A stretch of DNA of 64,000 nt, taken from positions 40,990,490 to 41,054,489 of the forward strand of contig NC_090709.1 in the NCBI RefSeq assembly GCF_040954835.1, given 5' to 3'. Origin of the DNA: Lepisosteus oculatus. Its lineage: Eukaryota; Chordata; Actinopteri; Semionotiformes; Lepisosteidae. Of this stretch, positions 40,124 to 51,546 are shown in pieces (position 1 is the first letter of the stretch; each line of letters begins with the position of its first letter). Below the pieces are notes generated by a model. It searched no databases. It saw nothing but the letters and a program-made list of their open reading frames with translations, and had not been told where the DNA came from. The position numbers were made by a program, and so were the translations under genes.

Positions 40124-40464
40124 ATCCCTTTTTTATTCCCTCTCTCTCTCTCTCTCTCTCTCCTCGTCCCCCAGCCTCGGTGTGGTCACGGCCATTTTTC
40201 CTTTTCTTGAATATAGCGCCACAAGCCCCTCGTTTTTTTCGACCCGTGTAGGTTCTTGTCGCAGTCCCTCGGAGAGGCCAGCTCGCCCCCCCCGCCGCCC
40301 GCCGGCCCGCCCGGTGGGGGGTGTGTGTGTGTGTGTGTGTTTGTGGTAGCCAGCCCCAGGGTGGTGCTGTACGGAGGTGGGGGCTGGGGTCCCGACAGCC
40401 TGTGACCAATTAAACACGTGTTTGAGTCCCCACTGGACACGGCTCCCTCTCGTTCCTGCTCCTC

Positions 40465-40970
40465 GGAGCGCTGCCTCTCTCTCTCCTCTGTCCTTCTCTC
40501 TCGTCTGTCCTTCTCTCTCCTCTCTCGTCTCTCTCTCCTCTCTCGTCTCTCTCTCCTCTGTCCTTCTCTCTCCTCTGTCCTTCTCTGTCCTTCTCTCTCC
40601 TCTGTCCTCTGTCCTTCTCTCTCCTCTGTCCTTCTCTCTCCTCTCTCGTCTCTCTCTCCTCTGTCCTTCTCTCTCCTCTCTCTTTCTCTCCTGTCCTCTA
40701 TCCTCTGTCCTTCTCTCTCCCTCTCTCCTCTCTCTTTCTTTCCTGTCCTTCTCTCTCCTCTCTATCCCTCTATCTGTCCTCTCCCTCTATCCTCTGTCCT
40801 TCTCTCTTCTTTCTCTTTCTCTCCTGTCCTTCTCTCTCCTTTGTCTTCCCTCTCTCCTCTCCCTCTCCTCTCTTGTCTCTCTCCTCTCTCCTTTTCTCCT
40901 CTCTCTTTCTCTCCTGTCTCCTCTGTCCTCTGTTCGTCTCTGCCCTCTCTCTCCTCTCTCCTCACCGATG
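40465..40970. repeat. ~500-bp C/T tract
   Basis: Almost pure polypyrimidine on the plus strand, built of CTCTCTCCTCTGTCCTT-type pieces. It has mirror-symmetric potential for triplex (H-DNA) and lies just downstream of DDX39B. Confidence 0.85.
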
Positions 40971-41169
40971 AGGAGAACAGTGTATTGATTCCTCCATGAT
41001 TACACCAGTAGAGACACATCACGGAGCAGGGAAGCTACTAGGGAAACGTCCATTTTAAGAAAAATACAAAAGTCAACAAAAAAGATGGCAGGAACAGTAA
41101 CAGATCGGACACAGGCTGACGTGAACTCAGCTCTGGGTACCTCGTCCTGTGTGCGTCTGACCAGGCCAG

Positions 41170-42275
41170 CAGTACCGTCCTGTCTTCTCTCACAGCGGAT
41201 CAGCTGTCACACTGCTCACAGGCTCCACAGCGCCGGCAGTACCGCCTGCGGCCACCAGAGGGAGACACTCCCGTCTTCTCTCACAGCGGATCAGCTGTCA
41301 CACTGCTCACAGACTCCACAGCGCCAGCAGTACCGCCTGCGGCCACCAGAGGGAGACACTCCCGTCTTCTCTCACAGCGGATCAGCTGTCACACTGCTCA
41401 CAGACTCCACAGCGCCAGCAGTACCGCCTGCGGCCAACAGAGGGAGACAATCCCGTCTTCTCTCACAGCGGATCAGTTGTCACACGGCTCACAGACTCCA
41501 CAGCGCCAGCAGTACCGCCTGCGCCCACCAGAGGGAGACACTCCTGTCTTCTCTCACAGCGGATCAGCTGTCACACTGCTCACAGACTCCACAGCGCCAG
41601 CAGTACCGCCTGCGGCCAACAGAGGGAGACAATCCCGTCTTCTCTCACAGCGGATCAGTTGTCACACGGCTCACAGACTCCACAGCGCCAGCAGTACCGC
41701 CTGCGGCCACCAGAGGGAGACACTCCTGTCTTCTCTCACAGCGGATCAGCTGTCACACTGCTCACAGACTCCACAGCGCCAGCAGTACCGCCTGCGGCCA
41801 CAGGAGGGAGACACTCCTGTCTTCTCTCACAGCGGATCAGCTGTCACACTGCTCACAGACTCCACAGCGCCGGCAGTACCGCCTGCGGCCACCAGAGGGA
41901 GACACTCCTGTCTTCTCTCACAGCGGATCAGCTGTCACACTGCTCACAGGCTCCACAGCGCCAGCAGTACCGCCTGCGGCCACCAGAGGGAGACACTCCT
42001 GTCTTCTCTCACAGCGGATCAGCTGTCACACTGCTCACAGGCTCCACAGCGCCAGCAGTACCGCCTGCGGCCACCAGAGGGAGACACTCCTGTCTTCTCT
42101 CACAGCGGATCAGCTGTCACACTGCTCACAGGCTCCACAGCGCCGGCAGTACCGCCTGCGGCCACAGGAGGGAGACACTCCTGTCTTCTCTCACAGCGGA
42201 TCAGCTGTCACACTGCTCACAGGCTCCACAGCGCCAGCAGTACCGCCTGCGGCCACAGGAGGGAGACAACGCGCC
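41170..42275 (+). repeat. 91-bp array, 12 copies, each with a CTCF-like core
   Basis: Each unit holds GCGGCCACCAGAGGGAGACA or a close variant, then CTTCTCTCACAGCGGATCAG and CACTGCTCACAGACTCCAC. About six units have GGCCACCAGAGGGAG exactly; others have CCAACAGAGGG, CCCACCAGAGGG or CCACAGGAGGG. The core resembles the CTCF consensus GCCACCAGGGGGCGC. All cores point the same way. Confidence 0.9.
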
Positions 42276-42605
42276 CGGGTTTCCGAGGTCTGGTCGAGAC
42301 GCCGCTAATTTCCACGTGAGAATTTAAAAGCCCGCGTGGAATTGTCAAACGGGCTCCTAGGTCTCGCTTTTCCTACAACGTTAAAAAAAAAACATCATCT
42401 CTCAAGAGCAGAGGGTGAAGGTCAGTGTGTGTTTTCTGACGTCGGGGGAAGAGCCCCTGTTGTTTGAACTGTGGGGGCGCAGTGGGTCGGGTAGGGGAGG
42501 GCGTCTCGTCTTGGGGCCCTGCGGGTGCTCTCCGCTCTGGAGGGGCCTGGAGGAGCAGAGAGGACGATTCCCCACTGGGACGCAGGTCAAACAGGATTCT
42601 CACAT
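42276..42605. other. Unique stretch
   Basis: No gene or repeat recognised. Confidence 0.35.
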
Positions 42606-42609
42606 CTGT

Positions 42610-42735
42610 GCTCAACGGGAGTGGTTGCTCTGTGGTTAAGGATCTGTGCCTGTGAGTGGAAGGTTGCTGTTCAAATCCTACCTCGTTGGGCCCCTGAGCA
42701 AGGCCCTTCACCCCAGCTGCTCCAGGGGCGCCGTG
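42610..42735 (+). repeat. tRNA-derived fish SINE (V-SINE/HE1-like)
   Basis: A-box-like CTGTGGTTAAGGATCTG, B-box-like GTTCAAATCC, then GGGCCCCTGAGCAAGGCCCT and GCTGCTCCAGGGGCG. This is the typical central part of fish tRNA-derived SINEs. Confidence 0.7.
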
Positions 42736-43235
42736 TAAGTCAAGTTCAAGTTTATTGTCATTACACTCATATTCATGGTATATGGTATAAGGAAATGCTC
42801 TTTAGCTAGCTCTCGGACATAAGTAGTACAAAGAGAGAAAAAAACAACAACGACAATACAATTGTGTAGCAAAAGAAAGACGGAGACAACAGGCAGTGTG
42901 CAAAAAACAACAACAGACGATGTGCACAAAAAAAACAACAACAGGCAGTGTTTAAAACTACAACAAGGTAACAGGTTATGTGCAAAAACATGCCTCAACG
43001 GAATGAGATAAAGGGATAGAACTGATAGGGAGTGAGCTTTTGACCTGTATGGGAGAGGGAGATTTTCAACATGTTTTGGGGTTTTTGGGAAGAAAGGAAG
43101 AAGGCACTGTGAGGTTCAGATCGTAGGCGAGAGTATAAATGTCTGACCCTGCGCTCTGACCCCCAGCTTCTCTCCCTGTCTGTGTGTCTCATGGAGAGCC
43201 AGCTGGGGTCTGCGAAGAGACACATTCCTAATGCA
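42736..43235 (+). repeat. Interspersed repeat fragment (CAAGTTTATTGTCATTAC type)
   Basis: Begins TCAAGTTTATTGTCATTACA, the end sequence of a common fish interspersed repeat, followed by CAACAACA-rich sequence. Class not determined. Confidence 0.45.
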
Positions 43236-43263
43236 AGACATTGAATAGGGCTAATAAAGCAAG

Positions 43264-43265
<2 letters not shown>

Positions 43266-43309
<44 letters not shown>
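43266..43309. repeat. (TTA)n microsatellite
   Basis: About 14 TTA/ATT trinucleotides following AATAAAGCAAGG, probably the tail of an L2/SINE-type insertion. Confidence 0.85.
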
Positions 43310-43464
43310 GGACGCGCCAGTCGGGTGGGGCTGCACGCTGCGGGCGGTGGAGGTGAGCCCCCCCTTATGGCGTTGGGAGTGGCAGACGAGAGGCCCCTCA
43401 GCCCATCTGGCCTGCCTGGTCGCTAGTGGTGGCTTGACCTGTGGATCTCCTAACCTGGCTGCTT

Positions 43465-43812
43465 TCCACCACAGGGCTGGGCAGCTTGTTCCCCACCCCC
43501 ACCCCCCTCTGTGTACAGAAGAGCCCCCCTGTCCTGACTGGAGGAGCTCACCCAGCTGTGTCTGGAGAGAAGCCAGGGTATCGGCTTCAACCACGCGGCC
43601 GGGCAGCTTGTTCCCCACCCCCACCCCCCTCGGTGTACAGAAGAGCCTCCTGTCCTGACTGGAGGAGCTCACCCAGCTGTGTCTGGAGAGGAGCCAGGGT
43701 ATCGGCTTCAACCACAGGGCTGGGCAGCTTGTTCCCCACCCCCGCCACCCTCTGTGTACAGAAGAGCCTCCTGTCCTGACTGGAGGAGCTCACCCAGCTG
43801 TGTCCTGAGAGG
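43465..43812 (+). repeat. ~121-bp dispersed tandem repeat, about 2.9 units
   Basis: Same family and orientation as at 11.5 kb. Confidence 0.9.
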
Positions 43813-43984
43813 CGCCAGTGGACTGGTCACCCCTGAATGGCAGTGCTGGATGGGGCTTCGGCTCAGACGCGCTGGTCTTAGACGCCTGACTTCAGTCAGC
43901 GAAGACCTCAGGGGTCTCATTTTCAAGTCAGGTCTGACCCACAGCGACGTGTTGAGAAGGGAAGAGCTGAGAGAGCTGAGGGGT

Positions 43985-45631
43985 GTGGCCCTCTAGTAGT
44001 GTGGAGGCTGAGGCTGGGGGTGGTTGTGGCTGCTTGGCTGTGGGTTCGAGTCCTGGGCGAGAGCTGAGCTTTGTTTTCAGTATAGTTCTGCCCAATAGTG
44101 ACATGTTGGGAAGTGAGCAGGCTGAGGAGGTGGTTGAGTGGCCCTGTAGCGTAGAGGGTTAAGGTCCTGGTGGAGGGAGGCTGTGGGTTGTGGGTTCGAG
44201 TCCGGGTGGGGTCCTGCTCTGTGTTTCTGACTCGGCTCTTGCCAGCAGTAACACAGTGATAAGGGAAGAGAGGGGACTGTGGGACTCTGTGGAGCAGGAG
44301 GTTGAGCCCTCATGGGCTGGAGGGACTGGTTGTGGGTTCGAGCCCAGCCTGAGCCCTGCGCCTTCTTTTCAATTCAACTCTTCCCAACCGCAGCAGGTTG
44401 AGAAGTAAAGATACTGGGGCTGAGTGCTGTGCGGCCCTGTAGTGGGGAGGTTAAGGTGCTGGCTTCTGGCTGGCTGGTTGTGGGTTCGTAGACCCCACCC
44501 TGCCTCCTGGGCCTTGTTTTCAATTAATCTCTTACCAACAGTAATGCACTGATAAGTAAAGAGATTGAGGCTCTGGGAGTGTGTGGCCCTGTAGTGTGGA
44601 GGTTAAGGCTGGGGATTCCCAGCTCTCTGGTTGTGGGTTCAAAACCCACTTGAGTCCTGAGTGTTGTTTTCAATAACATTCTTACTAACAGTAATACACT
44701 GATAAGTAAAGAGATTGAGGCTTTCTGAGTGTGTTGTCCTGTAGTGTGGAGGTTAAGTCTGTGCACTTATAGCGCTCTGGTTGTGGGTTCAAAACCCTGC
44801 CCTGCCTCCTGGGCCTTGTTTTCAATTAATCTCTTACCAACAGTAATACACTGATAAGTAAAGAGATTGAGGCTCTGCGAGTGTGTGGCCCTGTAGTGTG
44901 GAGGTTAAGGCTGTGGACTCCCAGCTCTCTGGTTGTGGGTTCATGTCCCACTCGAGTCCTGAGCCTTGTTTTCAAATTCTTACCAGCAGTGACACGTTGA
45001 TAAGTACGAAACAGGGCTGTTGAGGAGTGTGCCTCTCTGGTGTGGAGGTTAAGGCTGTAGACTCCCAGTGGCCTGGTTGTGGGTTCAAATCCCACTTGAG
45101 TCCTCAGTGTTGTTTTCCATCAATCTCTTACCAACAGTAATACACTGATAAGTAAAGAGATTGAGGCTCTGCGAGTGTGTGGCCCTGTAGTGTGGAGGTT
45201 AAGGCTGTGGACTCGCAGCTCTCTGGTTGTGGGTTCAAATCCCGCTTGAGTCCTGAGCCTTGTTTTCAAAGTCTTACCAGCAGTGACACGTTGATAAGTA
45301 CGAAACGGAGCTGTTGAGGAGTGTGCCTCTCTGGTGTGGAGGTTAAGGCTGTGGACTCCCAGCTCGCTGGTTGCAGGTTCAAGTCCTGCTGAGAGCAGTG
45401 TGCTTTCAGTTTAATTCTTCTCGACAGAAACGTGTTGATAAGCTGGGGGAGTTGTAAGGGTGGGTGGGAGGCCCAATAGAGGAGGGGTTAAGACACTGGC
45501 CTCCTGACTGCAGGGTCCTGGGTTCGAGTCCAGGCTGGGAGACGCAGGGTGAGGAGTGAGCAGGGGTCAGTGGTATGGACAAGTAACTAGATGAGCAGGG
45601 AGAGGGGCCTGGGATTTACCTTTTACTGAAA
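43985..45631 (+). repeat. tRNA-like tandem units, left arm of a large inverted repeat
   Basis: About nine to ten units of roughly 165-180 bp. Each has a tRNA-type 5' part (GTAGTGTGGAGGTTAAGGCT) and a B box with a perfect T arm (GTGGGTTCAAATCCCAC). A spacer follows with TTACCAACAGTAATACACTG and ATAAGTAAAGAGATTGAGG. Acceptor stems do not pair, so these are tRNA-derived repeats rather than working tRNA genes. The 3' end of the arm (from about 45390) is mirrored closely in the right arm. Confidence 0.8.
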
Positions 45632-45651
45632 TGTATGACGCAGTTGAAATT

Positions 45652-47620
45652 TTTCAGTAAAAGGTAAATCCCAGGCCCCTCTCCCTGCTCATCTAGTTAC
45701 TTGTCCATACCACTGACCCCTGCTCACTCCTCACCCTGCGTCTCCCTCTCCGGCTCACCTCCCAGCCTGGACTCGAACCCAGGACCCTGCCGTCAGGAGG
45801 CCAGTGTCTTACCCCCTCCTCTATTGGGCCTCCCACCCACCCTTACAGCTCCCCCAGCTTATCAACACGTTTCTGTCGAGAAGAATTAAACTGAAAGCAC
45901 ACCGCTCTGAGCAGGACTTGAACCTGCAACCAGAGAGCTGGGAGTCCACAGCCTTAACCTCCACACCAGAGAGGCACACTCCTCAACAGCCCCGTTTCGT
46001 ACTTATCAACGTGTCACTGCTGGTAAGAATTTGAAAACAAGGCTCAGGACTCAAGTGGGATTTGAACCCACAACCAGAGAGCTGTGAGCCCCCAACCTTA
46101 ACCTCCACACTACAGGGCCACACACTCACAGAGCCTCAATCTCTTTACTTATCAGTGCATTACTGTTGGTAAGAGATTAATGGAAAACTACACTGAGGAC
46201 TCAAGTGGGATTTGAACCCACAACCAGAGAGCTGGGAGTCCACAGCCTTAACCTCCACACCAGAGAGGCACACTCCTCAACAGCCCCGTTTCGTACTTAT
46301 CAACGTTTCACTGCTGGTAAGACTTTGAAAACAAGGCTCAGGACTCGAGTGGGACATGAACCCACAACCAGAGAGCTGGGAGTCCACAGCCTTAACCTCC
46401 ACACCAGAGAGGCACACTCCTCAACAGCCCCGTTTCGTACTTATCAACGTTTCACTGCTGGTAAGACTTTGAAAACAAGGCTCAGGACTCGAGTGGGACA
46501 TGAACCCACAACCAGAGAGCTGGGAGTCCACAGCCTTAACCTCCACACCAGAGAGAGACGCTCCTCAGCCCCGTTTCGTACTTATCAACGTGTCACTGCT
46601 GGTAAGAATTTGAAAACAAGGCTCAGGACTCAAGTGGGACATGAACCCACAACCAGAGAGCTGGGAGTTCACAGCCTTAACCTCCACACTAGAGAGACAC
46701 ACTCACAGAGCCTCAATCTCTTTACTTATCAGTGCATTACTGTTGGTAAGAATGTTATTGAAAACTACACTGAGAACTCAAGTGGGATTTGAACCCACAA
46801 CCAGGCTGCTGGGAGTCTACAGACTTAACCTCCACACTACAGGGCCACACATGCAAAGAGCCTCAATCTCTTTACTTATCAGTGTATTATTGTTGGTAAG
46901 AGTTTAATGGAAAACAACACTGAGGACTCAAGTGGGATTTGAACCCACAACCAGAGAGCTGGGAGTCCACAACCTTAACCTCCACACCAGAGAGGCACAC
47001 TCCTCAACAGCCTCGTTTCGTACTTATGAACGTGTCACTGCTGGTAAGAATTTGAAAACAAGCCACAGGGCTCAAGTGGGACTTGAACCCACAACCAGAG
47101 AGCGATAAGCCCACAGCCTTAAACCTCCACACTACAGGGCCATACACTCACAGAGCCTCAATCTCTTTACTTATCAGTGTATTACTGTTGGTAAGAGATT
47201 GATGGAAAACACTGAGAACTCAAGTGGGACTTGAACCCACAACCAGGCAGTTAAGAGCTCACAGCCTTTAACCTCTACACTAGAGAGCTACAGCTACAAG
47301 CCAACTCTCTGTACTTATCAGTGCATTACTGTTGGTAAGAGATTAATTGAAAACAACACTCAGGACTGAGCCTGTGTTTGAACCCACAACCAGAGAGCTG
47401 GGAGTCCACAGCCTTCACCTCCACCCTACCAGACCACACAGATTTCACTGCCATCTCTTCACTTATCAGCATGTTAATGTTGGTAAGAAATTAACCGAAA
47501 ACCAGGTGCAGGTGCCCCCACCTGGATTCGAACCCAGAACCCCTCCCCCACAGACCCCTGGTGCTGCTCAGCCCTGTCTGCTAGAGAGCTACACGAGCTG
47601 CTGGCCCAGCGTCTTTACTT
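45652..47620 (-). repeat. tRNA-like tandem units, right arm of a large inverted repeat
   Basis: The same units in reverse orientation (GGGATTTGAACCCACAACC, CACAGCCTTAACCTCCACAC). The first few hundred bases are nearly a perfect reverse complement of the left arm. A 15-bp addition (near 45747) is present on this side only. The spacer between arms is 45632-45651. Confidence 0.8.
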
Positions 47621-47689
47621 ATCTCTGTGTTACTGGTCATGAGACTCGCCCACAAACCTCACCCAGCAGGACTTCAACACACATTCCCC

Positions 47690-48285
47690 CCACACTGCGC
47701 TACACAACACAGGGCGTTACACAGTCACACCCCACACTGCGCTACACAACACAGGGCGTTACACAGTCACACCCCACACTGTGCTACACAACACACTGCG
47801 CTACACAACACACTGTGATACACAGCCACAACACACACTGCGCTGTACTACACAGCCACACCCCATACTGCACTACACAACACACTGCGTTACACAACAC
47901 ACCCCACACTGCGCCACACAACACACTGCGCTACACAGCCACACCCCACACTGCGCTACACAACCACAACACACAATGCGCTACACAGCTACAACACACA
48001 CTGCCCTGCACTACACACTGTGCTACACCCCACACTGCGCTACACAGCCACAACACACACTGTGCTACACAACACAGGGCGTTACACAGTCACACCCCAC
48101 ACTGCGCTACACAACACACTGCCCTGCACTACACACTGTGCTACACAGCCACAACACACACTGTGCTACACAACACAGGGCGTTACACAGCCACACCCCA
48201 CACTGCGCTACACAACACACTGCGCTACACAGCTACAACACACACTGCGCTGCACTACACAGCCACACCACACACTGCCTCACAG
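47690..48285 (+). repeat. CA-rich array with CACTGCGCTACACAACACA units
   Basis: Short units of CACTGCGCTACACAACACA, GGGCGTTACACAGTCACACC and variants. Confidence 0.85.
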
Positions 48286-48289
48286 CGAG

Positions 48290-48895
48290 ACCGGGTACAA
48301 GCGCTTTTCTCTATGAAACACCGACCGCGACGCGACATGCTGTCACCCGTCACATTGAAACGACTCGAAACGCAGCCCGTCAAAAAGCGGCCACAGTTTA
48401 TTTATTCCAGGACTCAGACCTCAGACAGATACCTGCGTGCCCCGGCCCGATGCGCGCAAGGCAAGAAAGACCCCTCTGGATGAGCTGCTAGCAAACTGGA
48501 GTTTGCCTTCATCATCACACGCCCCGGTAGGAGGTGACGTTCCGCGGCGCGGCCACTTGGCGGCGACATTGCTACACGCGTGGATGAGGCGGCGGTGGCG
48601 GTCGTTCCGCCCAGCGGCCGCCAGGGGGAGCTCTCGGCCGCTCTCGCCGGGCACAGCGCCCGCGGTTCCGGCTGGAAAGCCCCATCAGCGGCCCCGGCGG
48701 GGGGGGGGGGGGAGAGGAAGAGGAGGAGGAGGAGGAGGAGGGGTTACACCAGCACAGGACTCTGCTCCTCCGGAAACAGCAGGAGGCACACAGGCAGGAA
48801 ACAGGAAACAGGAAACAGGCCAGGAAGCAGGCTGAGCCCCAGCAGAGCCGCTGCATGTGAAGCCTGCTCCACCCCCGCCGTACAACACTTCTGTC
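48290..48895. other. CpG-rich stretch
   Basis: CpG-rich, with TGACGTTCCGCGGCGCGG near 48534 and GAGGAGG runs. AATAAATAAA on the minus strand at about 48398-48407 could be a minus-strand 3' end. No coding exon recognised. Confidence 0.4.
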
Positions 48896-48899
48896 TGCC

Positions 48900-49475
48900 C
48901 CAGATCGCCGGGGCCTCTGTCTGTCCCCTCCCTGTCCCTCCTCCGGCCAGCACAGCGTCCCCTCCAGGGCCAGGGCCTCTGTCTGTCCCCTCCCTGTCCC
49001 TCTCCGGCCCGCACAGCGCCCCCTCCAGGGCCAGGGCCTCTGTCTGTCCCCTCCCTGTCCCTCCTCCAGGGCCAGGGGCTCTGTCTGTCCCCTCCCTGTC
49101 CCTCCTCCGGCCCGCACAGCGTCCCCTACAGGGCCTCTGTCTGTCCCCTCCCTGTCCCTCCTCCAGGGCCAGGGCCTCCGTCTGTCCCCTCCCTGTCCCT
49201 CCTCCGGCCCGCACAGCGCCCCCTCCAGGGCCAGGGCCTCCGTCTGTCCCCTCCCTGTCCCTCCTCCGGCCAGCACAGCGTCCCCTCCAGGGCCAGGGCC
49301 TCCGTCTGTCCCCTCCCTGTCCCTCCTCCGGCCAGCACAGCGTCCCCTCCAGGGCCAGGGCCTCCGTCTGTCCCCTCCCTGTCCCTCTTCCAGCCCGCAC
49401 AGCGTCCCCTCCAGGGCCTCTGTCTGTCCCCTCCCTGTCCCTCCTCCGGCCAGCACAGCGCCCCCTCCATACCCG
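48900..49475. repeat. ~61-bp array, about 9 copies
   Basis: Units of GCCTCTGTCTGTCCCCTCCC / TGTCCCTCCTCCGGCC / AGCACAGCGTCCCCTCCAGG. They vary in length through loss of a GGGCCAG or CCGGCC block. Confidence 0.9.
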
Positions 49476-50200
49476 GGGGGCCGGGCGAGCCCCTCGTTAA
49501 CCCACTCTGCTCTGTAACTTGCGCGCTGAGCCCCGGGGAGACCCTCCCTTTGTCCTGGAGGAGGCCGAGCTCCGGGGAGAGACCCCCGAACCCCGGCCCG
49601 TCAGCGCCCCCGCGGACAGTGAGCCCCAACTGCCCCACCACCACCACCTCCCCACAACCGGCCAGTCCCCCCCTCCCCCCAGAGCTCCGGGAGCCCAGCT
49701 GCTTGCTGGGAGACACCCCCAGCTGCCCCACCCACCCCCCCCCAGGACGAAGCGCTCAGGTGGAGGAGTCAGTCACCAGGACATCTTTATTCCAGGAGAA
49801 TCCTGCCCATTAACAGACACCCCAGGCAAAGCTGAGGGGCTCCCCTGGGGGTGAGGGGGGGACCCCCACTCGCGGGGAAACGGCCGGCGAAATTCAAACC
49901 AAACGATCCGGAGATCCGGGGCCAAACCAAACCCCCCCAAAAAAAGGAAATCGATTAAAAATTAATATAGACTTTTAATATTCCTACATATCGCCGACAC
50001 CCTCCCCGCCACCCCCAAGACCTCCGAGCCCACGCGGTGTTCATATATTTATATCAAAATACAAATATATCGGCAGAATCAAACCCTGCAATGGAAACGA
50101 GAGGGAAAAAAAAACACGACAATCACTGGTTTCCTGTGGAGACTAATCCAGACCCTACTGGTCAGAGGTCCAATTCCACACCAACGCAGCTGACCGGACT
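49476..50200. other. Distal flank / 3' UTR end of MGAT1
   Basis: GC-rich up to 49780, then AT-rich. Contains the candidate MGAT1 polyadenylation signal at 49786-49791 on the minus strand. Confidence 0.45.
49786..49791 (-). terminator. Candidate MGAT1 polyadenylation signal (AATAAA)
   Basis: AATAAA on the minus strand, 1.76 kb beyond the MGAT1 stop. Confidence 0.45.
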
Positions 50201-50204
50201 GGGG

Positions 50205-50935
50205 GCTGGACTAGTGACTCACTGGGATTATAATCAGACTCCCAGTGACACTGACGGAGCAGTCTGGGACTCTCCAGGCTGGACTGGACTGACTGGACTG
50301 GGAGCTGAATGAGTTCTTCACTGGGATTATAATCAGACTCCAGTGACACTGACAGAGCAGTCTGTGACTCTCCAGGCTGGACTGGACTGGGTGGACTGGG
50401 AGCTGGATGAGTTCTTCACTGGGATTATAATCAGACTCCAGTGACACTGACGGAGCAGTCTGAGGCTCTCCAGGCTGGACTGGACTGACTGGACTGGGAG
50501 CTGGATGAGTTCTTCACTGGGATTATAATCAGACTCCAGTGACACTGACAGAGCAGTCTGAGGCTCTCCAGGCTGGACTGGACTGACTGGACTGGGAGCT
50601 GGATGAGTTCTTCACTGGAATTATAATCAGACTCCAGTGACACTGACAGAGCAGTCTGGGACTCTCCAGGCTGGACTGGACTGACTGGGCTGGGAGCTGG
50701 ATGAGTTCTCCACTGGGATTATAATCAGACTCCCAGTGACACTGACAGAGCAGTCTGGGACTCTCCAGGCTGGACTGGACTGGGTGGACTGGGAGCTGGA
50801 TGAGTTCTTCACTGGGATTATAATCAGACTCCAGTGACACTGACAGAGCAGTCTGAGACTCTCCAGGCTGGACTGGACTGACTGGACTGGGAGCTGGACT
50901 AGTTCTCCACTGGGATTATAATCAATTATTCGCAG
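50205..50935. repeat. 98-bp array, about 7.5 copies, in the probable MGAT1 3' UTR
   Basis: Units with GGGATTATAATCAGACTCC, CAGTGACACTGACAGAGCAG and CTCCAGGCTGGACTGGACTG. Confidence 0.92.
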
Positions 50936-50939
50936 GCAA

Positions 50940-51546
50940 TCTCTGGCTTCCAACGCGCCGACGATGATTATGATGTGGGATCATGTGGTCATCTTCATCT
51001 TCATCCCCCACACCCCAAAAACACCCCCCTCCCCCATCCCCCGTCACCCTCCTTTAACATCAAGTGGAAAATTAAAACAGTAGCGAAATATTAATATATA
51101 CTTATATGTGTGTGTGTATATAAACAACTCGTTAAAATCTCCGATCTTCGAGTGCGGGGGGGGGCCCCCCTACACCCCCCCCAAAACAAAAGCAGGCCCA
51201 GCACGGGTGGGTGGGAGAGCTCCGCGGCGGCCCCTGTCAACCGGGGCGCTGTGCGCTGTGGTGGGTGGGGGGGGGCTGGTTTAGGGTCCGACGGCGCTCT
51301 GCAGCTCCTTAACGAGCTCGTTAAGGCCCCCTGCGGCCCAGTCCGTCTCTCTCTCGTTCTCCTGGGGGCGTCGGCAGACTGGGGGGGTTCCCCGATGGGG
51401 GGGGGGGGCGTCCCCACCTGCATGCGCCGCCACCCCCACCCTCCTCCTCCTCCTCCTCCCAGCTCCCCCCCTGCGGACCAGCGGCCCTCTGGTCCGTCTG
51501 GGAGCCCCTTGCGGGGCAGGGCGGTGGCGCTGGGGGGGGGGCGGTG
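50940..51546 (-). other. Proximal 3' UTR of MGAT1
   Basis: AT-rich then GC-rich sequence with G and C runs. No other feature recognised. Confidence 0.45.

Noticed and set aside
41085-42327. 407-codon ORF through the 91-bp array
   Set aside because: Several plus-strand frames are open across the same units; no splice or family support.
43985-47620. A cluster of functional tRNA genes
   Set aside because: The T arm and B box are good, but acceptor stems do not pair and the anticodon loop is not regular, so they are treated as tRNA-derived repeats.
48572-49813. ~300-codon ORFs rich in Pro/Ser/Gly on both strands
   Set aside because: GC-rich 61-bp array; open frames arise from composition.
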